Below, piece by piece: positions 9,959 to 17,680 of a stretch of 64,000 nucleotides of DNA (position 1 is its first letter; each line of letters opens with the position of its first letter). The translations under genes were made by a program, and so were the position numbers. The stretch is from assembly GCA_965117015.1 (NCBI GenBank), contig OZ220747.1, positions 682,001-746,000 on the forward strand. Reading direction: 5' to 3'. This DNA comes from Aldehydirespirator sp965117015 (GTDB lineage: Bacteria > Actinomycetota > Acidimicrobiia > Acidimicrobiales > Aldehydirespiratoraceae). The notes beneath the pieces were generated by a model, which was not told where the DNA came from, made no database searches, and saw only the letters and a program-made list of their open reading frames with translations.

Positions 9959-10470
9959 GCAGTCGGCGGTATCCCGGAACGCCGCGACGGGTGGTGACCA
10001 CCGCCGGCCTCGTCATGGTCTGGTGCGGCCTCTGGGGATCTGTGTCGATCGCCAATCTGGCGTCCGGTCTCGCCCTCGCCGTCGTCGTGCTGGCCGCCGA
10101 CCGGGGACCGACGGCCCGCCATGTGATCCGCTTCCGGCCCCTGCTCAAGTTCGCCTGGCTGGTCTTCGTCGACCTCGCCCGCTCGACGATCAATGTGGCC
10201 CTCGAGATCGCCACACCCAACGACGGCACGGAGGAGGTCATCGTCGCCGTCGACCTGCCGGCCACCGGCAGCGAGCACATGCTGCTGCTGTCGGCGTCGA
10301 TCACTCTCAGTCCCGGGACGGCAGTGGTCGATGTCGACCGCTCCTCGGGCCGCTACTACATCCACCTGCTCCACGGCCGCCTGAGCGACGAGACGGTGGC
10401 CCACGCCCGCGAGCTGGCCAAGCTGGCCTGCGAGGCCCTGCCGACCTCCAGTCCGATGGGCGTCCGATGA
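9955..10470 (+). CDS. mrpE: Mrp antiporter subunit E
   Basis: MnhE-family subunit, 171 aa: two N-terminal hydrophobic helices and a soluble C-terminal part. Typical motifs are FVDLARSTINVALEIA near residue 77 and ITLSPGTAVVDVD near residue 117, the latter common to MrpE proteins. The start ATG overlaps the end of mrpD (ATGA). Confidence 0.92.
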   Translation: MSSRRYPGTPRRVVTTAGLVMVWCGLWGSVSIANLASGLALAVVVLAADRGPTARHVIRFRPLLKFAWLVFVDLARSTINVALEIATPNDGTEEVIVAVDLPATGSEHMLLLSASITLSPGTAVVDVDRSSGRYYIHLLHGRLSDETVAHARELAKLACEALPTSSPMGVR

Positions 10471-10742
10471 TCATCCCCCTGGCCGCGGCCGGCTTCGCGG
10501 CTGCCGGACTCTGCGCCGTCTACCGGGTAGTGCGCGGCCCCAGCCTGGCCGATCGAGTGATCGGCGTGGAGGTAGCCCTCGTCTCCCTCGCCGGCGGCAT
10601 CGTCATCGATGCCACCAACCGCAACAGCCACACCCTTCTCGCCATCATCACCGTGATCGCCCTAGTCGGGCTGGCGGGCACGTTCGCGGCCAGCCGGTTC
10701 CTGGAGCGCGACGCCGATGGCGCGAACAGGAGCGCGCCGTGA
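10467..10742 (+). CDS. mrpF: Mrp antiporter subunit F
   Basis: MnhF-family subunit, 91 aa, three hydrophobic helices. It shows the family pattern YRVVRGPSLADRVIGVEV followed by a second helix. The ATG at 10467 overlaps the mrpE stop codon. The first in-frame ATG is used because earlier readings in this frame lie inside mrpE. Confidence 0.92.
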   Translation: MIIPLAAAGFAAAGLCAVYRVVRGPSLADRVIGVEVALVSLAGGIVIDATNRNSHTLLAIITVIALVGLAGTFAASRFLERDADGANRSAP

Positions 10743-11077
10743 GGGTCGCGGCCGAGGTCGTGATGCTTGCCGGTGCGGTCATCGCAGTGCTGGCCGGCAT
10801 CGGGCTGATCCGGTTCTCGACGCCGTTCGCCCGGATCCAGGCCGCCGGCAAGGCCAGCCCGGTGGCCTTGTTGCTGATGTCGGTGGGGGCCGCTCCCCTG
10901 CTCGGTTGGCGCGGATTCGGCTATCTGGCCATCGCCGCGGGCGCGATGATCGTCACGCTGCCCATCGTCGCACACCTGCTGCTGAGAGCGGTCCACCGGA
11001 CCACCAGCATCGACCACCTAGCCATGGATGACTTGGCCGCCGACGAGGAAGGCGAGACGCACCTCGGTTCCCTCTGA
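10739..11077 (+). CDS. mrpG: Mrp antiporter subunit G
   Basis: MnhG-family subunit, 112 aa with three hydrophobic helices; GIGLIRFSTPFARIQAAGKA is the recognisable core. It starts with GTG (10739), overlapping the mrpF stop, and closes the seven-gene operon. Its last 60 bp overlap the 3' end of the convergent RsbW-like gene; the hydrophilic tail LAADEEGETHLGSL lies in this shared stretch. Confidence 0.92.
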   Translation: MRVAAEVVMLAGAVIAVLAGIGLIRFSTPFARIQAAGKASPVALLLMSVGAAPLLGWRGFGYLAIAAGAMIVTLPIVAHLLLRAVHRTTSIDHLAMDDLAADEEGETHLGSL

Positions 11078-11458
11078 GCTGGAGTCAATGCTCGAGTGGT
11101 CGGCCAGGGTCCGCATGATGGAGATGCCCATGCCGGATTCCCTGCCGAGCCGGGCTTCTGACTCCGGGGGTGGCATCTCCGGCAGCGCGTCCACGTCGAA
11201 GCCGGGACCCTCGTCGCGGACCGTCACCACCACGCTCCCATTGGAGCAGCGGCAACAGACTTTCACGGGACGGGTGCTGCCGGAGCGGATGTGGGCCTGT
11301 ATGGCGTTGGTAGTCGCCTCCGACACCGCCACCCGGAGGTCGTCGATGCGCGACGGCTCGAGGCTCGGCGCCAACTCGGCCGCCGCGGCCACAACCAGGC
11401 GCACCAGAGACACGTAGTCGGCCCGGGCCGGGATCTCGATCTCGACGACGGCGCTCAC
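11018..11458 (-). CDS. RsbW-like anti-sigma factor serine kinase
   Basis: GHKL-fold ATPase of the RsbW/SpoIIAB type, 146 aa, expected to bind a sigma factor and to phosphorylate its STAS antagonist. The N-box SEATTNAI (Glu47, Asn51), the G1 box DEGPGF and the G2 box GMGISIMRTLAD are visible. I place the start at GTG 11458, which overlaps the stop of the upstream STAS gene by 4 nt; the longer reading adds Arg-rich sequence that shadows that gene. No sigma factor gene lies nearby. The 3' end overlaps convergent mrpG by 60 bp. Confidence 0.88.
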   Translation of the reverse strand: MSAVVEIEIPARADYVSLVRLVVAAAAELAPSLEPSRIDDLRVAVSEATTNAIQAHIRSGSTRPVKVCCRCSNGSVVVTVRDEGPGFDVDALPEMPPPESEARLGRESGMGISIMRTLADHSSIDSSSEGTEVRLAFLVGGQVIHG

Positions 11459-11835
11459 GGCCGCCTCCGGGCGGAGGTCGCGCCGTCGGAGACGACCGCG
11501 GACAGCTCGGACAGTGTGTCGGTCGAGTCGTGCAGCGTCAGGATCCTGTCCAGGTCGCAGATCTCGAAGACTCTGCGGATGCGGGACGACGGGCACACCA
11601 GAGCCAGCTCGCCGCCCCGCTGGCGCACTCTCTTGAGCGCGCCGACCACCGCCCCTAGGCCGAACGAGTCGACGAAGTCCAGCTCCGACAGGTCGAGGGC
11701 GAGCAGGCGGGAACCCTCGGCCACCGCGGTGACGACGGCCTGGCGCATGTCGGGTGCCCCGACGACGTCAAGGTCGCCACCGACGCTGAGAATGGTCCAC
11801 GGCGGCTGCTCACTGCGCCGGATCGTGACGGACAC
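11455..11835 (-). CDS. STAS-domain anti-sigma factor antagonist
   Basis: RsbV/SpoIIAA-like protein of 126 aa. The phospho-acceptor loop DFVDSFGLGAVVGALKR gives Ser57 as the likely phosphorylated residue. It is coupled to the RsbW-like kinase (GTGA overlap), forming a partner-switching pair that would release a sigma factor when the antagonist is unphosphorylated. The start is GTG, with TACCGT (11844-11849) 8 nt upstream as a possible leaderless -10. The Arg-rich end (TSARRRP) is not typical of the family. Confidence 0.88.
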   Translation of the reverse strand: MSVTIRRSEQPPWTILSVGGDLDVVGAPDMRQAVVTAVAEGSRLLALDLSELDFVDSFGLGAVVGALKRVRQRGGELALVCPSSRIRRVFEICDLDRILTLHDSTDTLSELSAVVSDGATSARRRP

Positions 11836-11843
11836 AGACCAAA

Positions 11844-11849
11844 ACGGTA
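11844..11849 (-). promoter_or_regulatory. Putative leaderless -10 for the STAS/RsbW pair
   Basis: TACCGT on the minus strand, 8 nt before the GTG of the STAS gene. It fits the TANNNT pattern found before many starts in this window. No convincing -35. Confidence 0.35.
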
Positions 11850-11877
11850 CCGCCTGTCACCATCGACTTGGTGACCG

Positions 11878-12285
11878 CTATTCGAGGCGCATGGTGGCGC
11901 GGGCCTCGAACACCGCGTCGGAGACCAGCGGTCCCACCAGCGGAACGTCGGTGGGCTCGGCGTAGCGCAACTCCACGATTGCCCGGCCGTCGGCGCGCCG
12001 CACCGACACCGTCAGCCGTCCCGGGTCCAAGTCGGACGCGGCCAGCGCGGCGGAGCGCACCCCGCCGTCACTCACGCCGACTGCCGCGGAGCGCACCGCT
12101 TCCCGGGCTGCGTGTGTGACCAGCACCTTGGTCCGCACGAGCAGGCCCACCTGCACGACGGCCAACAGCATCAGCGCGAAGAACGGCATCACCAGCGCCA
12201 ATTCCACCGTCGCCTGCCCCGATTGGCCCGACCGTCCGGGCCGGTGCGACCGTCCGGGCCGGTGACCGGAGCGCCCTGCGGTCAC
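11878..12285 (-). CDS. TadE-like pilus assembly protein
   Basis: Small pseudopilin-like protein of the Tad system, 135 aa. A type IV prepilin-like site GQSG/QATVELALVM, with Glu at +5, leads into one membrane helix (about residues 27-50), followed by a soluble C-terminal domain (REAVRSAAVG to MRLE). The start is GTG 12285, overlapping the upstream DUF4244 gene stop by 4 nt. It is the last gene of the tad operon. No prepilin peptidase is present in the window, so processing would need an enzyme encoded elsewhere. Confidence 0.8.
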   Translation of the reverse strand: MTAGRSGHRPGRSHRPGRSGQSGQATVELALVMPFFALMLLAVVQVGLLVRTKVLVTHAAREAVRSAAVGVSDGGVRSAALAASDLDPGRLTVSVRRADGRAIVELRYAEPTDVPLVGPLVSDAVFEARATMRLE

Positions 12286-12494
12286 GAGACCATGTTGGCG
12301 ACCGTGTCCACCATCTTGTCGAGCAGCCACGCGATCTTGCCCGTGCCGGTCGCCCAGGTCAGCAACAGCAAGGCCACCGCGGCCGCGCCGACGAGCACGA
12401 GCGCGTACTCGGCGGTGGTCTGGCCGCGGTCGTCCATCCGGCGCCGGGCCGAGCCGCCGTACGCATGCAGTGCGGAGCAGATGCGCAGGAACAT
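12282..12494 (-). CDS. DUF4244 pilin-like protein
   Basis: A 70-residue protein matching the DUF4244 proteins found in actinobacterial Tad loci. DDRG/QTTAEYALVLVG is a Flp/type IV-like cleavage site with Glu at +5, followed by one hydrophobic helix (VALLLLTWATG) and a short amphipathic tail. A well-placed GAGAGGAG 4-11 nt before ATG 12494 decides the start over the TTG at 12509. This is the best candidate for the pilin subunit of the locus. Confidence 0.8.
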   Translation of the reverse strand: MFLRICSALHAYGGSARRRMDDRGQTTAEYALVLVGAAAVALLLLTWATGTGKIAWLLDKMVDTVANMVS

Positions 12495-12505
12495 GGTCAC
12501 TCCTC

Positions 12506-13288
12506 TCAAGTTGGGAAACCCAAGTCAGAGACGGTCTTCAACAGCAACGGGACGACGGTGAGCAGGCAGAAGGCGGGCAGGACGCAGAACACGAGCGGGA
12601 ACAGCATCAGCACCGGAACGCGCCTGGCAGCCTCCTGCGCCCGGACCCGGCGCCGGCGGTGAGCCTCATCGGCAGCTCGTTGCAACGCGGGCCGGAGCGG
12701 TGTTCCGTCCATCTCGGCCGCAGTCACCGCGTACACGACCGACGAGACGCTGGAGCCCAGACTGTCTCGCAGCCTTCGCACCGAGTCGACGAAGGGCTCC
12801 CCCGCCGCGGTGCGCCGCACCACTGCCAGCAACTCCGAACGGAAGGGCTCCGAGACTCGGGGGCCGATGTCGGCCAGGGCCGTCACCGTGGGCCTGCCCG
12901 CTCCGACCACCAGACCGAGCAGGTCGATCACTTCCGGCAGATGGCGCTCGATCTGCAGCATCCGCTGGCGCCGGCGGGATCGGCGCCGGACGACGACCGC
13001 ACCCACGACCCCCGAGAGGGCGAGCAGGCCGGCGGCCGGACCGAACGCTACGGCCGCGGCGGCGGTGACGAGAGCCAAGGTTCCGACCAGCGCCTCATCC
13101 TCCGGCTCGACCGCACCCGCCGACAGCCGCCGACCCAGGGCTGACAGAGCACCGGTGGGGTTACGGCCGGCGGGCCGGTCGGCTCCGCGAAGGCGGCGAC
13201 GGGCGGCGCGGTTCGATGCGGCCGTTGCATCCAAGACCGCCAGCACCAGCAGGCCCGCGGCAGCCATCGGCAGGAGGCCTACGCCCAT
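12506..13288 (-). CDS. TadC-like type II secretion system F-domain protein
   Basis: Inner-membrane platform protein of the Tad pilus, 260 aa. After N-terminal hydrophobic segments comes the T2SSF core (RHLPEVIDLLGLVVGAG to RLRDSLGSSVSSVVYAVT), then basic RRRRVRAQEAARR and C-terminal membrane helices with the typical LMLFPLVFCVLPAFCLL. ATG 13288 overlaps the preceding gene by 10 bp; the longer reading only shadows it. Confidence 0.85.
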   Translation of the reverse strand: MGVGLLPMAAAGLLVLAVLDATAASNRAARRRLRGADRPAGRNPTGALSALGRRLSAGAVEPEDEALVGTLALVTAAAAVAFGPAAGLLALSGVVGAVVVRRRSRRRQRMLQIERHLPEVIDLLGLVVGAGRPTVTALADIGPRVSEPFRSELLAVVRRTAAGEPFVDSVRRLRDSLGSSVSSVVYAVTAAEMDGTPLRPALQRAADEAHRRRRVRAQEAARRVPVLMLFPLVFCVLPAFCLLTVVPLLLKTVSDLGFPT

Positions 13289-13962
13289 CGGCCCACACCC
13301 CGACTCAGTCGGGCCATCCACCAGAGGCCGAGACCTTCCAGTGCCAGGCCGACCACCAGCGACACGAGCCCGACCGGCGTGGCCAGCAGCCCGCCCATCG
13401 CGTCGGCGTCGACGAGCGTGACGATGACCGCGAAACCGGCCGGAGCAGCCGCGACGACCATTCCGGAGGTCCGCGTCTGCGAGGTCAGGGCCCGGATCTC
13501 GTCGCCGAGGGCCTGCCGCTGGCGCAGCGATGCGGCCGCCCGATCGAGACTGGCGGCCATGGCCGCGCCCGAGGTGTGGCCCAGCACCAGCAGGGCAGCG
13601 GCCGTCCGCCGGTCGGGGGCGTCGTCGACCCAATGGTCAAGAGCGTCCGAGAGGCTCAAGCCCCCGCGGACCCTGCTCACCACGGCACGCAGGCCGGTCT
13701 CGGGGAGCTCCTCAGCCACACCGTCGAGGGCGGTCAGCACGGAGGCGCCCGATCGCAGGGCCCGGGCCGTCAACTCGAGCGCCTGCGGTATGGCGTCGGC
13801 CCGCTCGGACCGCCCTCTCCACCGTCGCGCCGCAGCCACCAGCCGGCTGGACCCGGCCCTCCGCAGCGGCGCGCCGCCCTGCACCCGACCCCTGAGCCCC
13901 GCCGGCGGCAGATCGGGGGCCAACGCGACGAACAGCAGGACGGCAGCCAGCACCGCAGTCAC
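13279..13962 (-). CDS. TadB-like type II secretion system F-domain protein
   Basis: Second Tad platform protein, 227 aa. It has an N-terminal membrane helix, a T2SSF domain (LELTARALRSGASVLTALDG, then RGGLSLSDALDHW) and two C-terminal helices. It is shorter than typical TadB (about 300 aa), as is common in actinobacterial Tad loci. The start overlaps the tadA stop by 4 nt, and tadC starts within its last codons, so the operon is translationally coupled. Confidence 0.83.
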   Translation of the reverse strand: MTAVLAAVLLFVALAPDLPPAGLRGRVQGGAPLRRAGSSRLVAAARRWRGRSERADAIPQALELTARALRSGASVLTALDGVAEELPETGLRAVVSRVRGGLSLSDALDHWVDDAPDRRTAAALLVLGHTSGAAMAASLDRAAASLRQRQALGDEIRALTSQTRTSGMVVAAAPAGFAVIVTLVDADAMGGLLATPVGLVSLVVGLALEGLGLWWMARLSRGVGRWA

Positions 13963-15080
13963 CGCTCGGCCTCTAGGCGGGCTGCCCGGGCGATGGGCGA
14001 GCAGACCTCGGTGTCGCCGGCCAGCAGGCGCACCCGGTCGTGGTCCGTCACTTCGGCGACGGCGGAGATCCGCCGGGTGCCGTCGGGGGATCTCCCCAGA
14101 TGCACGACGGCATCGATGGCGGCGGTCACATGGTCCCGGACGGCCTCCACTCCCAGGCGCTCATCGGCGGCCGTGGCCAGCGCGGCCAGGCGGCGCAGCG
14201 CGTCGACCGGACCGTTGGCGTGCACTGTGGAGAGGCACCCGGCGTGGCCGGTGTTCAGGGCATGCAGCAGATCGAGCGCCTCCGGGCCCCGCACCTCTCC
14301 CACCACCAGCCGGTCGGGACGCATCCGCAGCGCGTTGCGCACGAGGTCCCTGATCGTCACCGCCCCTCCACCCTCGCGGGACTCGGGCCGGGCCTCCAGC
14401 CTCACCACGTGGGGATGCTCCAGCTGCAGTTCGGCGGCGTCCTCGATGGTGATGACCCGCTGGTGGTGGCTCACCCGGCCGGCCAGGGCGTTGAGCAGAG
14501 TGGTCTTGCCCGCTCCCGTGCCGCCGCTCACGACGAGATTGGCCCCCCGGTCCACCAACTCCTCGAGCAGAGCCACCACGGCCGGGCCCGCGAACATCTC
14601 AAGGGCCACGTCGGGCACGACGAAGCGGCGGATCGTCACATACGGGCCGTCGACAGCCACCGGAGGAACAGCCACATGGACCCGGGAGCCGTCGGGCAGG
14701 CGACCGTCCACGCAGGGGGTCAGCTGATCGACCCGGCGGCCCAGCGGGGACACGATTCTCTCGATGACCAGGTCGACGGCGACCCGGTCCAGCGACACCC
14801 CGCTCCGGCTCACCGTGCCGCCCCGCTCGATCCACACCGGCCCCGGCCCGTTGATCATCACCTCGCTGACCGATGCATCGGCGAGCAGCGGCTCCAGGGG
14901 GCCCAGGCCATGCACCCGGGCGGCGACCCGGGCCACCACGTCGTCGAGCACATGCGTCGGGGTGAGGGGGGCCAGAGCGCGGACGATGCCCGCTATGTCC
15001 ACCGCCGGCATCGGGCCTTCGGCAATCGTGTCGATCACCCGGCGATGCACGGCCTCCACCAGTTCGGCGGGGTCGGTCAT
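13959..15080 (-). CDS. Tad secretion ATPase (TadA/CpaF family)
   Basis: VirB11-like AAA ATPase that powers pilus assembly, 373 aa. Walker A GGTGAGKT is at residues 186-193, the Asp box ITIEDAAELQL follows, and Walker B with the His box runs from RLVVGEVRG (257-265) to STVHANG. The N-terminal domain carries VSEVMINGPGPVWIERGG, typical of CpaF. The start overlaps the TadZ-like gene stop by 4 nt. Confidence 0.93.
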   Translation of the reverse strand: MTDPAELVEAVHRRVIDTIAEGPMPAVDIAGIVRALAPLTPTHVLDDVVARVAARVHGLGPLEPLLADASVSEVMINGPGPVWIERGGTVSRSGVSLDRVAVDLVIERIVSPLGRRVDQLTPCVDGRLPDGSRVHVAVPPVAVDGPYVTIRRFVVPDVALEMFAGPAVVALLEELVDRGANLVVSGGTGAGKTTLLNALAGRVSHHQRVITIEDAAELQLEHPHVVRLEARPESREGGGAVTIRDLVRNALRMRPDRLVVGEVRGPEALDLLHALNTGHAGCLSTVHANGPVDALRRLAALATAADERLGVEAVRDHVTAAIDAVVHLGRSPDGTRRISAVAEVTDHDRVRLLAGDTEVCSPIARAARLEAER

Positions 15081-15751
15081 GCCGGCAACTCGAAGCGGCG
15101 CAGCGGGGGAGGGAGCATGCTCACGATCGTCCCCGCGTCGACGGACCGGGCGACGCGGGGATCCCAGGCCACCCGCTTCACGCTGGAGGCGCCGACGGCG
15201 GCGGCCACGTCCCGCACTCGCAGAGCCCGGCCCGGCTCCTCCACCAGGACCACCGAGTCATAGGGACCGGCCGTTCGCTGGGCTCGGTTCAGGGCGAGGT
15301 AGCAGGACCGCAGCACGCACACCGGCCGGTGCGCGGCGGCAAGGTCGGTTCGCAGCTCGAACGGATCCAGCCCGGCGTCCACGACCACCGGACCGATGCG
15401 GGCCAGCATTTCGAGGGCCAGCACCAGCCTCGAACGCCGGTTCTCGCCGTCTGCGGTCTGGTCGGCCAGCGCGGGCTGGGTGCCTTCGCGCAACAGTCTC
15501 AGGCCCGGAGCCACATCCTCGAGCAGCCTGCCGATGGCGTCGGCCGCGACGCCGTCTCCCGCGGCCACCCAGTCGCCGATGCCGGGCTCCGACGGCGCCG
15601 CGCCGGCGATCATGCCGAGCAGCGCCGGCTGGTCGCCGGTGAGGTCCACGAGCGTGGTCTCCCGGTCTTCTGAGGCCAGGCGGATAGCGGTCGCGGCAGC
15701 CACCACCGACGTGCCGACCCCGCCCTTGACGGACCAGTACCAGATGATCAT
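15077..15751 (-). CDS. TadZ/CpaE-like MinD-family ATPase
   Basis: P-loop protein that localises the pilus machine, 224 aa. It starts MIIWYWSVKGGVGTSVVAAATA, with a deviant Walker A KGGVGTS at residues 9-15. Compared with classical CpaE it lacks the N-terminal receiver-like domain, so it is a minimal form. A strong ribosome site (GGGGAGGAG) lies just before the ATG. It is the first gene of the tad operon, with a 160-bp leader/intergenic region upstream holding a hairpin and an AT-rich stretch. Confidence 0.8.
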   Translation of the reverse strand: MIIWYWSVKGGVGTSVVAAATAIRLASEDRETTLVDLTGDQPALLGMIAGAAPSEPGIGDWVAAGDGVAADAIGRLLEDVAPGLRLLREGTQPALADQTADGENRRSRLVLALEMLARIGPVVVDAGLDPFELRTDLAAAHRPVCVLRSCYLALNRAQRTAGPYDSVVLVEEPGRALRVRDVAAAVGASSVKRVAWDPRVARSVDAGTIVSMLPPPLRRFELPA

Positions 15752-15793
15752 CCGCTCCTCCCCGCACGTCGGCGTGCCTTGACGGCGGGACTT

Positions 15794-15829
15794 GGAGCGC
15801 TGGGGCTCAGCCAGAAGGCTGAGCGCTCC
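15794..15829. repeat. Strong hairpin upstream of tad operon
   Basis: GGAGCG (15794-15799) pairs with CGCTCC (15824-15829), and inside it CTCAGCC (15806-15812) pairs with GGCTGAG (15817-15823) around the tetraloop AGAA. It lies after the LLM gene and 43 bp before the TadZ-like start, so it may end the molybdenum-hydroxylase operon or act in the tad leader. No T-tract follows it. Confidence 0.5.
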
Positions 15830-15869
15830 GGCGGCCGTCCCGGCATCCAGCGAACCGGGCCAGCGACGG

Positions 15870-15911
15870 CACTCTACAGGAGTTATCAGATATTACAACC
15901 TGATTGTATGA
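15870..15911 (-). promoter_or_regulatory. AT-rich patch, possible tad promoter
   Basis: The minus-strand read contains TTGTAA, 16 bp, then TAGAGT in the only AT-rich stretch of this region, just after the LLM stop. It resembles a weak -35/-10 pair for the tad operon, with the hairpin at 15794-15829 in the transcript leader. Short dyads such as ATCAG/CTGAT overlap it. Low confidence. Confidence 0.3.
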
Positions 15912-16892
15912 CTATTCGATCATTCCCATGATCTTCGCCCCCGAGTGCAGCAGCTTCTCGGCCGGCTCGTCGTCGAGCAGCGGCACGAGGAAGGACTCGA
16001 TCCCGTGCTGGGCGGCCAGGCTCTGGAGCTCCTCGGCGCACTCGCCCGGGGTGCCGGCGATCACGAAGGGCAGCGCCCACTCGTCGCGCACATGCTCGGC
16101 CGCGGCCTCGAGGCCGTCGGCCAGAGCCGCCCGGATCACAGCCGCGTCTGCTTCGCTGAGCCCGATGGCCTCCTGCACTTCGGGCGGCGTATCGACCAGC
16201 CGGTAGGTCATGTGGGGCTTGACCGCGGCCATGGTGTCGTCGTCGGTCACCAGCATCGTGGAATAGGCGATGCGGGGATCGTTGCCCGCGGCCCGGCCCG
16301 CGCCCCGGATCCGCTCCACCGCCGCGCCCAGATGCGGCTTGTACAGGAAGTCCACCAGCACTCCGTCACAGGCGGCGCCGCCCAACTCCAGCATCCTCGG
16401 CCCCCGTCCGGCCAGCCAGATCTCGAGACCGGCGCGGGCATTCAGCAGCGAGGCCTCGCGCAGTATCACGTGGGAGCCCTCGACGGTGACGGTGTCTCCC
16501 GCGAACAGACGCCGGCAGGCGGCGACAGTCTCGCGCACCGCGGCCAGGGGCCGTTCGCGGGCGATGCCGAGGGGGTCGAGCGTGAGGCTGCCTCCGGCGC
16601 CGATGCCGAGGAAGGCCCGCCCGCCCGACAGCTCGTCGAGCGAGGCGATGGCCCCGACGGTGGCTCCTGCGTGGCGGGTGTAGGGGTTGGTGATGCCCGG
16701 GCCGATCTCGAGGGACTCGGTCGCCGTCGCGATGGCGGTCAGCGCCACGTACACGTCGCTGGCCGCGAGCCCCTCGTCGTACACCCAGCAGCGCTCGTAG
16801 CCGAGACTCTCGGCCAGCCGGGCGAGCTCGACCGCCCGCTCGACCGACCCATGGGGCAACACGTTGAGTTCGGGCCGGACCACGGAACTCAC
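15912..16892 (-). CDS. LLM class F420-dependent oxidoreductase
   Basis: Luciferase-like TIM-barrel oxidoreductase, 326 aa. Recognisable elements are ELARLAESLGYERCWVYDEG, the non-prolyl cis-peptide region IGPGITNPYTRHAG, and a glycine-rich phosphate site AFLGIGAGGS. In actinobacteria these enzymes usually use F420; substrate unknown. GTG 16892 is chosen because upstream sequence in this frame shadows the YqeB gene, which stops 1 bp away. It is the last gene of the molybdenum-hydroxylase operon, which raises the question whether it takes part in that chemistry. Confidence 0.82.
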   Translation of the reverse strand: MSSVVRPELNVLPHGSVERAVELARLAESLGYERCWVYDEGLAASDVYVALTAIATATESLEIGPGITNPYTRHAGATVGAIASLDELSGGRAFLGIGAGGSLTLDPLGIARERPLAAVRETVAACRRLFAGDTVTVEGSHVILREASLLNARAGLEIWLAGRGPRMLELGGAACDGVLVDFLYKPHLGAAVERIRGAGRAAGNDPRIAYSTMLVTDDDTMAAVKPHMTYRLVDTPPEVQEAIGLSEADAAVIRAALADGLEAAAEHVRDEWALPFVIAGTPGECAEELQSLAAQHGIESFLVPLLDDEPAEKLLHSGAKIMGMIE

Positions 16893-16893
16893 C

Positions 16894-17670
16894 CTATTGC
16901 CGGAGGCGGGCTTGAACGGCCTCCAGTACTCCGTTGCCCACGGCCAGGGCCTTGTCGGAGATCTTCCAGCACTCGGCCCGGTCGCCGCGGGGGTCGACAT
17001 CGCCGATCTTGAGGCCGGCCCGCACCTGCATGCCGCTGCGGATGGCACCCCTCACGACGCCATCGAACGGCGCCCGGACGGTCGCATCGTCCACCGCCCC
17101 GAGCGGCTGACCCCCGCTGACCAAGTCCCCGATGGCGATTCGCCACTCGACGGCTCCGGCGGTGGGAGCGCGAACGACCCGGTCGGCTGATCGACCCCCG
17201 AGTTCGGCGGGTGTGCCTGTGTCGGGCTGGGCCTGCCCCGTCCAGACGACCCGGCCCAGGTTCGGCCCCCGCATGGTCTCAACCACGGCGTGGCAGTCCA
17301 CGCCCGCTGTGAACCCCGGCCCCAGGGCCACGACCACCTCGGCGTCGTCGGTGGAGGTGTCGATGTTGCGCTTGGCCATCCTGGCATCCACGACCACATC
17401 GGGTCGGATGGCCCCCAGCACCGTCAACTCAGGAGCGACGAGTACGGCCACATCACCCTGTTCGGCAACGGCCAGCGCCTCCGTGGGCGACTCGGCCCGC
17501 ACGCCCCTCATCCCCTGCACGGTGATCTCACCGTCGGTGACCGCGGTCGACAGCGACACCGTGCGGCGTACGGTCAGAGGCGCGGGCAGCTCCAGCACCA
17601 CCACCGGCCAGCCCTGCCTCGCGAGGTGCCAGGCGACTCCAGTGGCCAGATCGCCCCCGCCCCGCAGCAC
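16894..17670 (-). CDS. yqeB: YqeB/EF2563-family molybdenum hydroxylase maturation protein
   Basis: 258-aa protein of the family named in selenium-dependent molybdenum hydroxylase systems (E. coli YqeB, Enterococcus EF2563). It starts VLRGGGDLATGVAWHL, the characteristic N-terminal nucleotide-binding motif, and has a biotinyl-like hammerhead at the C-terminus (VEWRIAIGDLVSGGQPLG to GLKIGDVDPRG). Its biochemical role is unproven; in other genomes it co-occurs with SelD. It sits 10 bp after xdhC. GTG is used because known homologues begin with this motif. Confidence 0.82.
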   Translation of the reverse strand: MLRGGGDLATGVAWHLARQGWPVVVLELPAPLTVRRTVSLSTAVTDGEITVQGMRGVRAESPTEALAVAEQGDVAVLVAPELTVLGAIRPDVVVDARMAKRNIDTSTDDAEVVVALGPGFTAGVDCHAVVETMRGPNLGRVVWTGQAQPDTGTPAELGGRSADRVVRAPTAGAVEWRIAIGDLVSGGQPLGAVDDATVRAPFDGVVRGAIRSGMQVRAGLKIGDVDPRGDRAECWKISDKALAVGNGVLEAVQARLRQ

Positions 17671-17680
17671 GCACAGCGGC

